Positions 1 through 7,848 of a DNA stretch of 15,374 nt are shown piece by piece (the stretch's first letter is position 1; every line of letters starts with the position of its first letter). Under the pieces are notes generated by a model, which saw only the letters and a program-made list of their open reading frames with translations, had not been told where the DNA came from and did not search any database. The stretch covers positions 1 to 15,374 of the forward strand of contig DGHX01000002.1 in the NCBI GenBank assembly GCA_002392835.1, written 5' to 3'. A program made the translations under genes and the position numbers. The stretch comes from Prevotella sp. UBA3837. Lineage in GTDB: Bacteria > Bacteroidota > Bacteroidia > Bacteroidales > Bacteroidaceae.

Positions 1-172
1 TCTCGCGCTTGGCGTTAGCAATGCAGGCGCGCAGTGCCGGGTTCATGTCGGGCTCAGGACCGCCGGCCTTCACGGCAATGGCAATCTGCTTGCCAATCTT
101 GGTGAACGTCTTGGCCATGTGGCCCCATCTCTTCAGCTTTGTAGCTTTACGGTATTCAAATGCTCTTCCCAT
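1..172 (-). CDS. yebC: YebC/PmpR-family protein (TACO1-like), 5' part only
   Basis: The first 57 codons of a minus-strand gene whose remainder lies beyond the left edge. The start reads MGRAFEYRKATKLKRWGHMA, the Bacteroidetes form of the YebC N-terminus, and is followed by FTKIGKQIAIAVKAGG and MNPALRACIANAKRE, which match the conserved helical N-terminal domain. Members of this family are described as DNA-binding regulators (PmpR/YebC) and more recently as translation factors that relieve ribosome stalling, as for mitochondrial TACO1. The function here is inferred from family alone. It lies downstream of pheT on the same strand, separated by 148 bp almost filled by an inverted-repeat element that ends 6 nt before the ATG. 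No TAnnTTTG promoter was noticed in the gap, so it may depend on pheT read-through. Confidence 0.85.
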   Translation of the reverse strand, partial: MGRAFEYRKATKLKRWGHMAKTFTKIGKQIAIAVKAGGPEPDMNPALRACIANAKRE

Positions 173-178
173 AGTCGA

Positions 179-316
179 AGCCCCCTAAGTTAGGGGGTTG
201 GGGGTCTGAACAAGCGTCAATGCAAACCCACCATTATTTGTGATGATAAATATGTTAACTGAGGGGATTGGCAGTCTGCGCTTGTTCAGACCCCCAACCC
301 CCTAACTTAGGGGGCT
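179..316. repeat. Inverted-repeat (MITE/REP-like) element, copy 1
   Basis: The arms at 179-216 and 279-316 are perfect 38-bp reverse complements flanking a 62-bp AT-richer spacer. Each arm contains its own palindrome, CCCCCTAA-G-TTAGGGGG, followed by TTGGGGGTCTGAACAAGCG. The same arms recur at 12744-12864 with an unrelated spacer. It occupies nearly the whole gap between pheT (stop at 321) and yebC (ATG at 172). In mRNA it would fold into a very long stem right beside the yebC start codon. There is no open reading frame, so it would be non-autonomous if mobile. No target-site duplication is obvious. Confidence 0.9.
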
Positions 317-320
317 AATG

Positions 321-2771
321 CTACCTCAGTTCGGCGCCCAGCTGTTTCTTCATGGCTGCGATGACCTTCTGCATGATGGCGTCAATCTGCTTGTCGTTCA
401 TTGTCTTCTCATCGTCCTGCAGGATGAAGTTCACGGCGTAGCTCTTCTTGCCGGCGGGCAGGTTCTTGCCCTCGTACACGTCGAACAGCTCCACGCTCTT
501 GAGCAGCTTCTTCTCGCTCTGGCGTGCCACCTGCTCTATCTGGGCGAACTCCACGCTGCTGTCGATGAGCAGCGCCAGGTCGCGGCTGACGGCGGGATGC
601 TTGGGAATGTCGGTGAACTTCACCTCGTTCTTGCGCGTGGTCTTCATCAGCTGTGTCCAGTTCAGCTCGGCGAAGAAGACAGGCTGCTGCAGGTCGAAGC
701 GCTTCAGCAGCTGCTGCGACAGCACGCCCATCTCGGCAAGTTTCTTGCCGCCGCGGTTCTCGATGGTCAGCCCGGCGCTGAACACGGGGTTGTCGCTCTT
801 GCGGGTCACCATCACACCGGGCTTCATGCCGATGCGCTGCAGGATGTTCTGCACGGTGGCCGACAGCTCGTAGTAGGTAGACTCCTCATTGGGGTGTGCC
901 CATGAGCCCTCCACGCGCTTGCCCGTTATCCACAGGCCCAGGAAATTCTCCTCCTTGTAGGCCTGTATGGGGTTGTCGTCGTTCTGCTTCTCAGGGTCGA
1001 AGAAGTAGCAGTTGCCGAACTCGAAGAAGCGCAGGTTCTGCGCCTTGCGCTTCACGTTGTGCTCCACGCTCTCCAGTCCGCCGTAGAGCAGCGTCTGGCG
1101 CATCACGCCCAGGTCCTGCGACAGCGGGTTCATGATTCTTACGGGGGCCGAAGGGGAGGCCTCATAGTACGCCGTCTTTGTCAGCGAGTTGTTCAGTATC
1201 TCGTTGAAGCCGGCACCCACCAGCTGCTCGCTGACCAGGTTCTGCAGCTTGTGCTTGCGGTCCTCGTCGCCCTTGATGACCAGGCTCGACTTCAGCTGCG
1301 TGGGAATCTCCACATTATTATATCCGTATATGCGCAGGATGTCCTCCACCACGTCGCAGGGGCGCTGCACGTCAACACGGTAGGCAGGCACCTCGAGCAG
1401 CAGGCCCTCGACGCTCTCGCTGAGCACCTTCATCTCCAATGACTCGCAGATGGCCTTGATGGTCTCGGGAGTCAGCTCCTTGCCTATGAGCGAGTTCACA
1501 TAGTCGTACTGCAGCGACACGCGGGCGTTGTCAATGGGCGAGGGATAGACGTCGCGAATATCCATCGACACCTTGCCGCCGGCCAGCTCGCGGCAGAGCT
1601 GTGCTGCCTGCTGCAGGGCGTAGATGACGCCGTTGGGGTCAATGCCGCGCTCGAAGCGGAACGAGGCATCCGTGGACAGGCCGTGGCGGCGGGCCGACTT
1701 ACGGATCCACGTGGGGTGGAAGTAGGCGCTCTCCAGCACCACGTTGCGCGTCGTCTCGTAGGTGCCGCTGCCCTTGCCGCCGAAGACGCCGGCTATGCAC
1801 ATGGGCTCCTCGGCATTGCAGATGGCCAGGTCGCGCTCGCTCAGCTTGTGCTCCACGCCGTCGAGGGTGACGAAGGGAGTGCCTTCAGGCATGGTCTTCA
1901 CCACAATCTTGTGGCCCTTCACCATGTCGGCATCGAAGCAGTGCAGGGGCTGGCCATAGGCCATCATGATGTAGTTGGTAATATCAACGATGTTGTTGAT
2001 GGGTCGCAGGCCGATGGTGGTGAGCTTGTTCTTCAGCCACTCGGGGCTTTCCTTCACCTCGCAGTCGCTGATGCTCACGCAGGCATAGCGGCGGCAGGCC
2101 TCGCTGTTCTCGATGACCACGTCGATGGGCAGGTCATGGTTGTCGGCACGGAATTCGTCGGCCTCGGGGCGGTGCAGGCTGGTCTCGTAGCCATTTTGCC
2201 GCAGCCAGGCATACAGGTCGCGGGCCACGCCCCAGTGCGACAGGGCGTCGGCGCGGTTGGCGGTGATGTCAATCTCTATGAGCCAGTCGCTCTCCAAGTG
2301 ATAGTACTCGGCAGCCGGTGTGCCTACCACGGCGTCGTCGGGCAGCACGATGATGCCTTCGTGGCTGGTGCCCACGCCAATCTCGTCCTCGGCGCAGATC
2401 ATGCCGCACGACTCCACGCCGCGCAGCTTCGACTTCTTGATCTGGAACTCCTTGTCGCCGTCGTAGAGCACACAGCCCAGGTCGGCCACGATGACCTTCT
2501 GTCCGGCGGCCACGTTCGGCGCGCCGCACACTATCTGCGACGGCTCGCCCTTGCCCAGGTCAACGGTCGTCACATGCAGGTGGTCGCTGTTGGGATGGGG
2601 CTCGCAGGTGAGCACCTGGCCCACAAAGAGGCCACGCAGCCCACCACGTATCGTCTGTACTTCCTCCAGTGCGTCAACCTCGAGTCCGGTCGAGGTCAGT
2701 GCATCGCATACTTGCTGAGGCGTCAGGTCGAAATCGACATACTCCTTCAGCCACTTGTAAGAAATATTCAT
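321..2771 (-). CDS. pheT: Phenylalanine--tRNA ligase beta subunit
   Basis: An 816-residue protein of normal length for bacterial PheT, the beta subunit of the cytoplasmic alpha2-beta2 enzyme that charges tRNA(Phe). The N-terminus MNISYKWLKEYVDFDL is typical. A tRNA-binding (EMAP/OB-fold) domain follows at about residues 40-155, with GQVLTCEPHPNSDHLHV and IVCGAPNV. Next come the B3/B4 editing region (ITANRADALSHWGVARDL; GVFGGKGSG), a B5 domain (DVVEDILRIYGYNN), the catalytic-like core, and a C-terminal anticodon-binding FDX-ACB domain beginning near FTDIPKHPAVSRDLALL. No frameshift is seen. The alpha subunit gene pheS is not adjacent, as is common in Bacteroidota. A -7 box TACCTTTG at 2839-2846 on the minus strand implies a leader of about 60 nt. 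yebC follows after the inverted-repeat element. Confidence 0.97.
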   Translation of the reverse strand: MNISYKWLKEYVDFDLTPQQVCDALTSTGLEVDALEEVQTIRGGLRGLFVGQVLTCEPHPNSDHLHVTTVDLGKGEPSQIVCGAPNVAAGQKVIVADLGCVLYDGDKEFQIKKSKLRGVESCGMICAEDEIGVGTSHEGIIVLPDDAVVGTPAAEYYHLESDWLIEIDITANRADALSHWGVARDLYAWLRQNGYETSLHRPEADEFRADNHDLPIDVVIENSEACRRYACVSISDCEVKESPEWLKNKLTTIGLRPINNIVDITNYIMMAYGQPLHCFDADMVKGHKIVVKTMPEGTPFVTLDGVEHKLSERDLAICNAEEPMCIAGVFGGKGSGTYETTRNVVLESAYFHPTWIRKSARRHGLSTDASFRFERGIDPNGVIYALQQAAQLCRELAGGKVSMDIRDVYPSPIDNARVSLQYDYVNSLIGKELTPETIKAICESLEMKVLSESVEGLLLEVPAYRVDVQRPCDVVEDILRIYGYNNVEIPTQLKSSLVIKGDEDRKHKLQNLVSEQLVGAGFNEILNNSLTKTAYYEASPSAPVRIMNPLSQDLGVMRQTLLYGGLESVEHNVKRKAQNLRFFEFGNCYFFDPEKQNDDNPIQAYKEENFLGLWITGKRVEGSWAHPNEESTYYELSATVQNILQRIGMKPGVMVTRKSDNPVFSAGLTIENRGGKKLAEMGVLSQQLLKRFDLQQPVFFAELNWTQLMKTTRKNEVKFTDIPKHPAVSRDLALLIDSSVEFAQIEQVARQSEKKLLKSVELFDVYEGKNLPAGKKSYAVNFILQDDEKTMNDKQIDAIMQKVIAAMKKQLGAELR

Positions 2772-2838
2772 CTCAGGTATTTACGATTTACTGATTTACT
2801 ATTTACTTTCTTGCTCGCATTGCTCGCAAATTCGGGTG

Positions 2839-2846
2839 CAAAGGTA
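2839..2846 (-). promoter_or_regulatory. Bacteroidetes -7 box for pheT
   Basis: The minus strand reads TACCTTTG, matching TAnnTTTG, with GCACCCGAATT downstream and T6-G immediately upstream. No clear -33 TTTG is visible at 19-21 nt. It sits inside a 25-bp stretch (2829-2853) that is identical to the dapA promoter at 9728-9752. Confidence 0.7.
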
Positions 2847-2847
2847 C

Positions 2848-2878
2848 AAAAAAGTTGGCAGTTAAAGCCTACGCCAAC
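2848..2878 (-). terminator. Hairpin plus T-tract abutting the pheT promoter
   Basis: On the minus strand GTTGGC (2878-2873) and GCCAAC (2859-2854) form a 6-bp stem with a 13-nt loop, followed directly by T6, then G and the -7 box. The shape is that of a weak intrinsic terminator placed just upstream of the promoter, where it could block read-in from antisense helicase transcription. The dapA promoter has the same layout with a different stem sequence. Function is inferred. Confidence 0.4.
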
Positions 2879-2965
2879 GCAGTTTTTAGGCAGAGCGCTA
2901 TTTAAAAGATGTTAAACACCTATAATTAACCCCGCCCGCCTGCCTGCTAATAGCCATTTTTTCAC

Positions 2966-2973
2966 TAACTTTG
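2966..2973 (+). promoter_or_regulatory. Bacteroidetes -7 box for the helicase gene
   Basis: TAACTTTG followed by CA, about 26 nt before the first ATG at 3000. This predicts a very short leader. A T6 run lies just upstream, and no good -33 TTTG is visible. The remainder of the 228-bp gap between pheT and the helicase is AT-rich and non-coding. Confidence 0.65.
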
Positions 2974-2999
2974 CAAGCGTTGAAACAACCAATGCGAGA

Positions 3000-5900
3000 A
3001 TGATGCCTATCAACAACGATGATGCAGCCGTGAGAGTGGACTACATGCCGCGGCTGAACTATGCCATGTGGATGAACGGACAGCAGTGCCTGAAGCGAGT
3101 GGAAGTGGACAACCAGAGCACTGCCGACTGGCACGACGTATGCGTCAGCCTGAGCGGCGACATGCTGCAGCCGTGTGAGGAGCACCTGGAGCTGATACCA
3201 CGCGGGCAGACGGTGATGCTGCAGCAACTGAGGCTGACACCCGACGCCGACATGCTGCGGCAGCTGACAGAACCGGTGACGACGAGCTTCAAGATAAGCA
3301 TACAGGCCGACGGCGAGCTGAAGGCCGAGCACAACGGCGAGCTGCAGCTGCTGGCCTTCGACGAGTGGCCCGGCATGCAGGTGGCCCCCGAGCTGCTGGC
3401 ATCATTCGTCACGCCCAACAGCGAGCAGATAGCCGCAGTGAACATACAGGCGGCGCAGCTGCTCGAGATGCTCACCGGATCGGCAGCACTCGACGAATAC
3501 CAGACCCAGGACCCCAACCGCGTCAGGGCACAAGTGGCATGCATCTTCACAGCCCTGCGGCAGCAGGGACTGGTGTACAGCGCGCCACCCGCCAGCTTCG
3601 AGAAGAACGGGCAGCGCGTGCGGCTGGCGCCCAAGGTGCTCGGCCAGAAGATGGGCACCTGCCTCGACCTGGCGCTGCTCATGGCATCGTGCATGGAGGC
3701 CTGCGGACTGCACCCACTGGTGCTGCTGCTGAAGGAGCACGCCATGGTGGGCTGCTGGCTGGTGAACAAGTACTACCCCCACACCGTGGGCGACGATGGA
3801 TCGCTGCTACTGAAGTCGGCCGCCGACGGCATCAACGAGATGGTGCTCGTAGAGTGCACCACCCTCACCAGCACGGAGAAGATCAGTTTTGAGCAGGCTG
3901 TGGAGAAGGCCGAGCAACGGCTGATGGCCCACCCCGCCGACTTCCAGCTCTTCGTCGACGTGCACCGCTGCCGCCTGGACGGCATACGCCCACTGCCGCT
4001 GAAGAGCGACGGCACGCTGGAGGTGGCCGGACTGCAGCACAAGGACAGCGGAAAGGTGGAGGTGGCACAGCACGCCACCATCAGCATCAACGAAACGGCT
4101 GAGATGAAGCCCGCCGACAGGCTGCAGATATGGGAGCGCAAGCTGCTCGACTTCAGCATGCGCAACAGCCTGCTGAACCTGCGGCTGTCGAAGAAGTCAA
4201 TACCCTTCATATCATTCGACCTGGAGCGGCTGGAAGACCACCTGCAGGCCGGCGAGAGCTACGAGCTGCTGCCATCGCCAACGGGTGAGAAAATCCAGCC
4301 CGACGAGGGAGCATACTACTTCTCACGCCTGCACCGCAACGAACTGGAGTCGGTGGTGGTGCAGGGACAGCAGCAGCACCAGCTCTTCTCATACCTCGAC
4401 GCCGACGAGCTGACCAACGCCATAAAGACCCTCTACCGCGAGTCGCGGACAGCCATGGAGGAGAACGGCGCCGACACGCTGTTCCTGGCACTGGGACTGC
4501 TGAAGTGGTACGAGACGGAGAAGAGCATCGTGCCGCGCTACGCCCCGCTGGTCATGCTGCCCGTGCGCCTGGTAAGGAAGAGCGCAGGCAGCTATGTGCT
4601 GCGCATGCGCGAGGAGGAGGCCACCTTCAACACCACGCTCACAGAGATGCTGCGACAGCAGTTCGAGATAGCTTTCACAGGGCTCAGCCCACTGCCGAAG
4701 GACGACAGCGGGCTGGACCTGCGCACCATCTTCGCCATCGTGCGAACACATATCAAGACGCACGCCCGATGGGACGTCGTCGAGGAAGCCACCATGGGGC
4801 TCTTCTCCTTCAGCAAGTTCGTCATGTGGAACGACATACACAACAACACCGAGCTGATGCGCCAGAACCACATCGTGAACGCACTGCTGAAGCAGCAGGC
4901 CGACGGCGACAGCCTGAGCGACCAGCCGCTGAACCTGCGGCAGGCCGACCGCACGCTGCGGCCGACGGAGCTGGCGCTGCCCGTCGACGTCGACTCGTCG
5001 CAGCTCGAGGCCGTCATAGAGTCGGGACAGGAGCGCAGCTTCATACTCTACGGACCGCCGGGAACGGGCAAGAGCCAGACCATCACCAACATTATCTCCA
5101 ACGCCCTCTACCACGGCAAGCGCGTGCTCTTCGTGGCTGAGAAGATGGCGGCCCTGCAGGTGGTGCAGACGCGCATGGAGAAGATAGGGCTGGCACCCTT
5201 CTGCCTGGAGATGCACTCGAACAAGATGACGAAGAGCCACCTGTTGCAGCAGCTGCAGGCCGTGCTCGACCTGAAGCACACTCTGCACAACAAGAAGTAC
5301 GACCAGGTGGCCGACGAGCTGATGGCCCGCCGCCAGGAGCTCATCGGCATGGTGGAGGCCCTGCACAGCCGACGCCAGAGCGGCCTGTCGCTCTACGACT
5401 GCATAGCCCGCTACGAGGCGCTGCAGGGCACGGAGGCACTGGAACCGTCGGATGAGTTCATAGAGGGGCTGACCGAGGAGAAGCTGGAGACAGCCGCACA
5501 GTCACTGCGACAGCTCGACGCCGTGCTCGCCATCAGCGGCTCGCCCTGCGGCCACCCCCTGCAGGGGCTGGAGCTGAGGGATGCCAGCGAGCGAGCACGA
5601 CAGTCGCTGCAGCAACAGCTGCCCGTGCTGCGCCAGCAGCTGAACGACGTGCTGCAGGCCACCGGAAGAAGCGCCATGACCATAGGCGACCTGCGGGCGC
5701 TGAGCGACTACATCAGCGTGCAGCAGCAACTGCTGTCCAAATACACCGACCAGGTGCTCACCCTCGACGCACGCCAGCTGCGCGCCGAGTGGCAGATGAT
5801 CAGCGAGAAATGGGTGCTGACGAAGTTCTTCGCCAAGAACAACTTCATCAAACAGATGCGGGCCTACAAGGCCGACTTCGCCGAGGGCGACCTGGAGCCG

Positions 5901-7811
5901 CTCTGCCGGGAGTTGGAGATGTGCCACGACATGGCCGAAGCCTACGGCTGCGACAAGCGCACCCCCGTGAGCGCCGCCACCGCCAGGACCTGCAAGAGTG
6001 CCCTGCAGACGCTCGACGCCATCGTGCCGCAGACGTGCGCCATAGATCTGGGCAGCGACCCGCAGCTGGCACACATAGCCGCTGCCATCGACAACTGGGC
6101 ACAGCACTACGGACAGATGCGCGACTGGGCACAGTGGTGCGCACGGCTGCCGGAACTGCGCGCACAGAAGCTCGGCTTCGCCATCGAGGCACTGAAGGCA
6201 GCGCCCGTCATGGGCAGCGAGCTGGCCGAGCGCATGCTGCGCGGCACCTACCGGCGGCTGGCCGTCGACATCGTGGACAGCGACAAGCAGCTGCAGATGT
6301 TCAACGGGCTGCTCTTCGACGATGCCATACGCCGCTACCGCGAGCTGGCCGCAGAGTTCCAGCAGCTCACCAAGCAGATGCTCTTCCACAAGCTCACCAC
6401 ACAGCTGCCGTGGAAGGCCAACGAGATAGCCGCCAACCCCGAGATGGCACTGCTGAAGCGATGGCTGGCATCGGGCGGGCGAGGCGTCAGCATACGCCGC
6501 ATCATGGAGCAGCTGCCCACCCTGCTGCCACGGCTCTGCCCCTGCATGCTCATGAGCCCCATATCGGTGGCACAGTACATCGACCTCAGACAGCCGCCCT
6601 TCGACCTCGTCATCTTCGACGAGGCATCGCAGATGCCCACCAGCGAGGCAGTAGGCGCCATAGCACGCGGCAAGAACCTCATCTGCGTGGGCGACCCGAA
6701 GCAGATGCCGCCCACCAGCTTCTTCACCACCAATGCCGTAGACGAGGCCGAGGCCGACATCGACGACATGGAGAGCATACTCGACGACTGCATCACCCTG
6801 TCGCTGCCCGAGCACTACCTGTCGTGGCACTACCGCTCGCGGCACGAGAGCCTCATCGCCTTCAGCAACGCACAGTACTACGACGGGCGACTGCTCACCT
6901 TCCCATCGGCCGACGACCGCACGTCGCGCATCACCTTCGTACCCGTGGACGGCGTCTACGACCACGGGCGCACACGCAGCAACCGCGCCGAGGCCGAGGC
7001 CATCGTACAGGAGACGCTGCGCCGCCTGCCCCAGGAGCCCTCGATAGGCATCGTGGCCTTCAGCAAGGTGCAGCAGAACCTGATAGAAGACCTGCTCACC
7101 GACGAGCTGGCCAAGCACCCCGAACTGGAGAAGCGGGCCTACGACGTGGCGGAGCCCATCTTCGTGAAGAACCTGGAGAACGTGCAGGGCGACGAGCGCG
7201 ACATCATCCTCTTCAGCGTGGGCTACGGCCCCGACAAGAACGGCAAGGTGTCGATGAACTTCGGCCCGCTGAACAACCGCGGCGGCGAGCGACGGCTGAA
7301 CGTGGCCGTCAGCCGCGCACGACAGGAGATGATGGTCTTTTCAACCCTGCAGCCCGAGCAGATAGACCTGGGGCGCAGCAACGCCCGCGGCGTGGAGGGG
7401 CTGAAGCGCTTCCTGGAGTTTGCCAAGAACGGGCGCATGGCCATTGCCGCCGGACAGATAAAGGCGGCACAGCAGGCCGACAGCATCGTCAACGCCGTGG
7501 CCGACGAGCTGCGCCGACACGGATACCAGGTCGACACCAGCGTGGGGCGCAGCAAGTTCAAGGTAGACATTGCCGTGGTGAACCCCTTCGACGAGCGGCA
7601 GTACCTCATGGGCATACTCCTCGACGGCGAGCACTACTACGAGACGAAGACCGAGCGCGACCGCGAGGTGGTGAAGCCCTGCGTGCTCGAAGGACTGCAG
7701 TGGAAGCTGCTGCGCCTGTGGACCCTCGACTGGCTGCTGAACCGCGAAGCCGTGACAGCACGCATACTCGACACCCTGCAGCAGCTGCTGAAAGAACGGC
7801 AGTCGGCATAA
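3000..7811 (+). CDS. DUF4011-family SF1 helicase with transglutaminase-like N-terminus and C-terminal nuclease-like domain
   Basis: 1603 residues, no signal peptide. In order: a beta-rich N-terminal region (about 1-120) ending near EWPG and LLASFVTPN; a transglutaminase-like fold (about 140-300) with C221 in GTCLD, H247 in KEHAMVG and E285 where Asp is usual; a DUF4011 segment beginning WERKLLDFSMRNSLLNL (378-394); an SF1 (Upf1-like) helicase core with Walker A GPPGTGKS (685-692), DEAS (1207-1210), VGDPKQMPP (1230-1238), WHYRSRHESL (1276-1285), NVQGDERD (1394-1401) and NVAVSRAR (1434-1441); and a C-terminal Vsr-like (REase_MTES_1575-type) domain with GRSKFKVDIAVV (1516-1527) and LLDGEHYY (1540-1547). 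Helicase motifs are intact. The first ATG is double (3000 and 3003). The PP2C gene follows after 37 bp, suggesting one transcript. The family is known but its role is not; a DNA-repair or defence role is inference. Confidence 0.88.
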   Translation: MMPINNDDAAVRVDYMPRLNYAMWMNGQQCLKRVEVDNQSTADWHDVCVSLSGDMLQPCEEHLELIPRGQTVMLQQLRLTPDADMLRQLTEPVTTSFKISIQADGELKAEHNGELQLLAFDEWPGMQVAPELLASFVTPNSEQIAAVNIQAAQLLEMLTGSAALDEYQTQDPNRVRAQVACIFTALRQQGLVYSAPPASFEKNGQRVRLAPKVLGQKMGTCLDLALLMASCMEACGLHPLVLLLKEHAMVGCWLVNKYYPHTVGDDGSLLLKSAADGINEMVLVECTTLTSTEKISFEQAVEKAEQRLMAHPADFQLFVDVHRCRLDGIRPLPLKSDGTLEVAGLQHKDSGKVEVAQHATISINETAEMKPADRLQIWERKLLDFSMRNSLLNLRLSKKSIPFISFDLERLEDHLQAGESYELLPSPTGEKIQPDEGAYYFSRLHRNELESVVVQGQQQHQLFSYLDADELTNAIKTLYRESRTAMEENGADTLFLALGLLKWYETEKSIVPRYAPLVMLPVRLVRKSAGSYVLRMREEEATFNTTLTEMLRQQFEIAFTGLSPLPKDDSGLDLRTIFAIVRTHIKTHARWDVVEEATMGLFSFSKFVMWNDIHNNTELMRQNHIVNALLKQQADGDSLSDQPLNLRQADRTLRPTELALPVDVDSSQLEAVIESGQERSFILYGPPGTGKSQTITNIISNALYHGKRVLFVAEKMAALQVVQTRMEKIGLAPFCLEMHSNKMTKSHLLQQLQAVLDLKHTLHNKKYDQVADELMARRQELIGMVEALHSRRQSGLSLYDCIARYEALQGTEALEPSDEFIEGLTEEKLETAAQSLRQLDAVLAISGSPCGHPLQGLELRDASERARQSLQQQLPVLRQQLNDVLQATGRSAMTIGDLRALSDYISVQQQLLSKYTDQVLTLDARQLRAEWQMISEKWVLTKFFAKNNFIKQMRAYKADFAEGDLEPLCRELEMCHDMAEAYGCDKRTPVSAATARTCKSALQTLDAIVPQTCAIDLGSDPQLAHIAAAIDNWAQHYGQMRDWAQWCARLPELRAQKLGFAIEALKAAPVMGSELAERMLRGTYRRLAVDIVDSDKQLQMFNGLLFDDAIRRYRELAAEFQQLTKQMLFHKLTTQLPWKANEIAANPEMALLKRWLASGGRGVSIRRIMEQLPTLLPRLCPCMLMSPISVAQYIDLRQPPFDLVIFDEASQMPTSEAVGAIARGKNLICVGDPKQMPPTSFFTTNAVDEAEADIDDMESILDDCITLSLPEHYLSWHYRSRHESLIAFSNAQYYDGRLLTFPSADDRTSRITFVPVDGVYDHGRTRSNRAEAEAIVQETLRRLPQEPSIGIVAFSKVQQNLIEDLLTDELAKHPELEKRAYDVAEPIFVKNLENVQGDERDIILFSVGYGPDKNGKVSMNFGPLNNRGGERRLNVAVSRARQEMMVFSTLQPEQIDLGRSNARGVEGLKRFLEFAKNGRMAIAAGQIKAAQQADSIVNAVADELRRHGYQVDTSVGRSKFKVDIAVVNPFDERQYLMGILLDGEHYYETKTERDREVVKPCVLEGLQWKLLRLWTLDWLLNREAVTARILDTLQQLLKERQSA

Positions 7812-7812
7812 C

Positions 7813-7848
7813 CACTCACCCCTCACCCCTCACCCTTCACCCCTCACC
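7813..7848. repeat. 7-bp tandem repeat between helicase and PP2C genes
   Basis: Five heptamers of the form CMCTCAC/CCYTCAC fill the 37-bp gap from the helicase stop to the PP2C ATG. The block reads CACTCAC, CCCTCAC twice, CCTTCAC, CCCTCAC. A purine-free, structure-poor tract sits exactly where a ribosome binding site would be. The unit CACTCAC recurs in the array at 14559-14587. Confidence 0.85.

Noticed and set aside
179..316. Copy 1 of the inverted repeat as a simple intrinsic terminator of pheT
   Set aside because: The stem is far longer than a terminator stem, no T-tract follows it, and the same sequence occurs between other genes.
5502..7118. Long open frame (538 codons) on the minus strand inside the helicase gene
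   Set aside because: It is antisense to clear helicase motifs, rich in Leu/Val/His/Gln as expected from a GC-rich complement, and resembles no family. The same applies to the plus-strand frames at 1683-2915 and 5789-7852.
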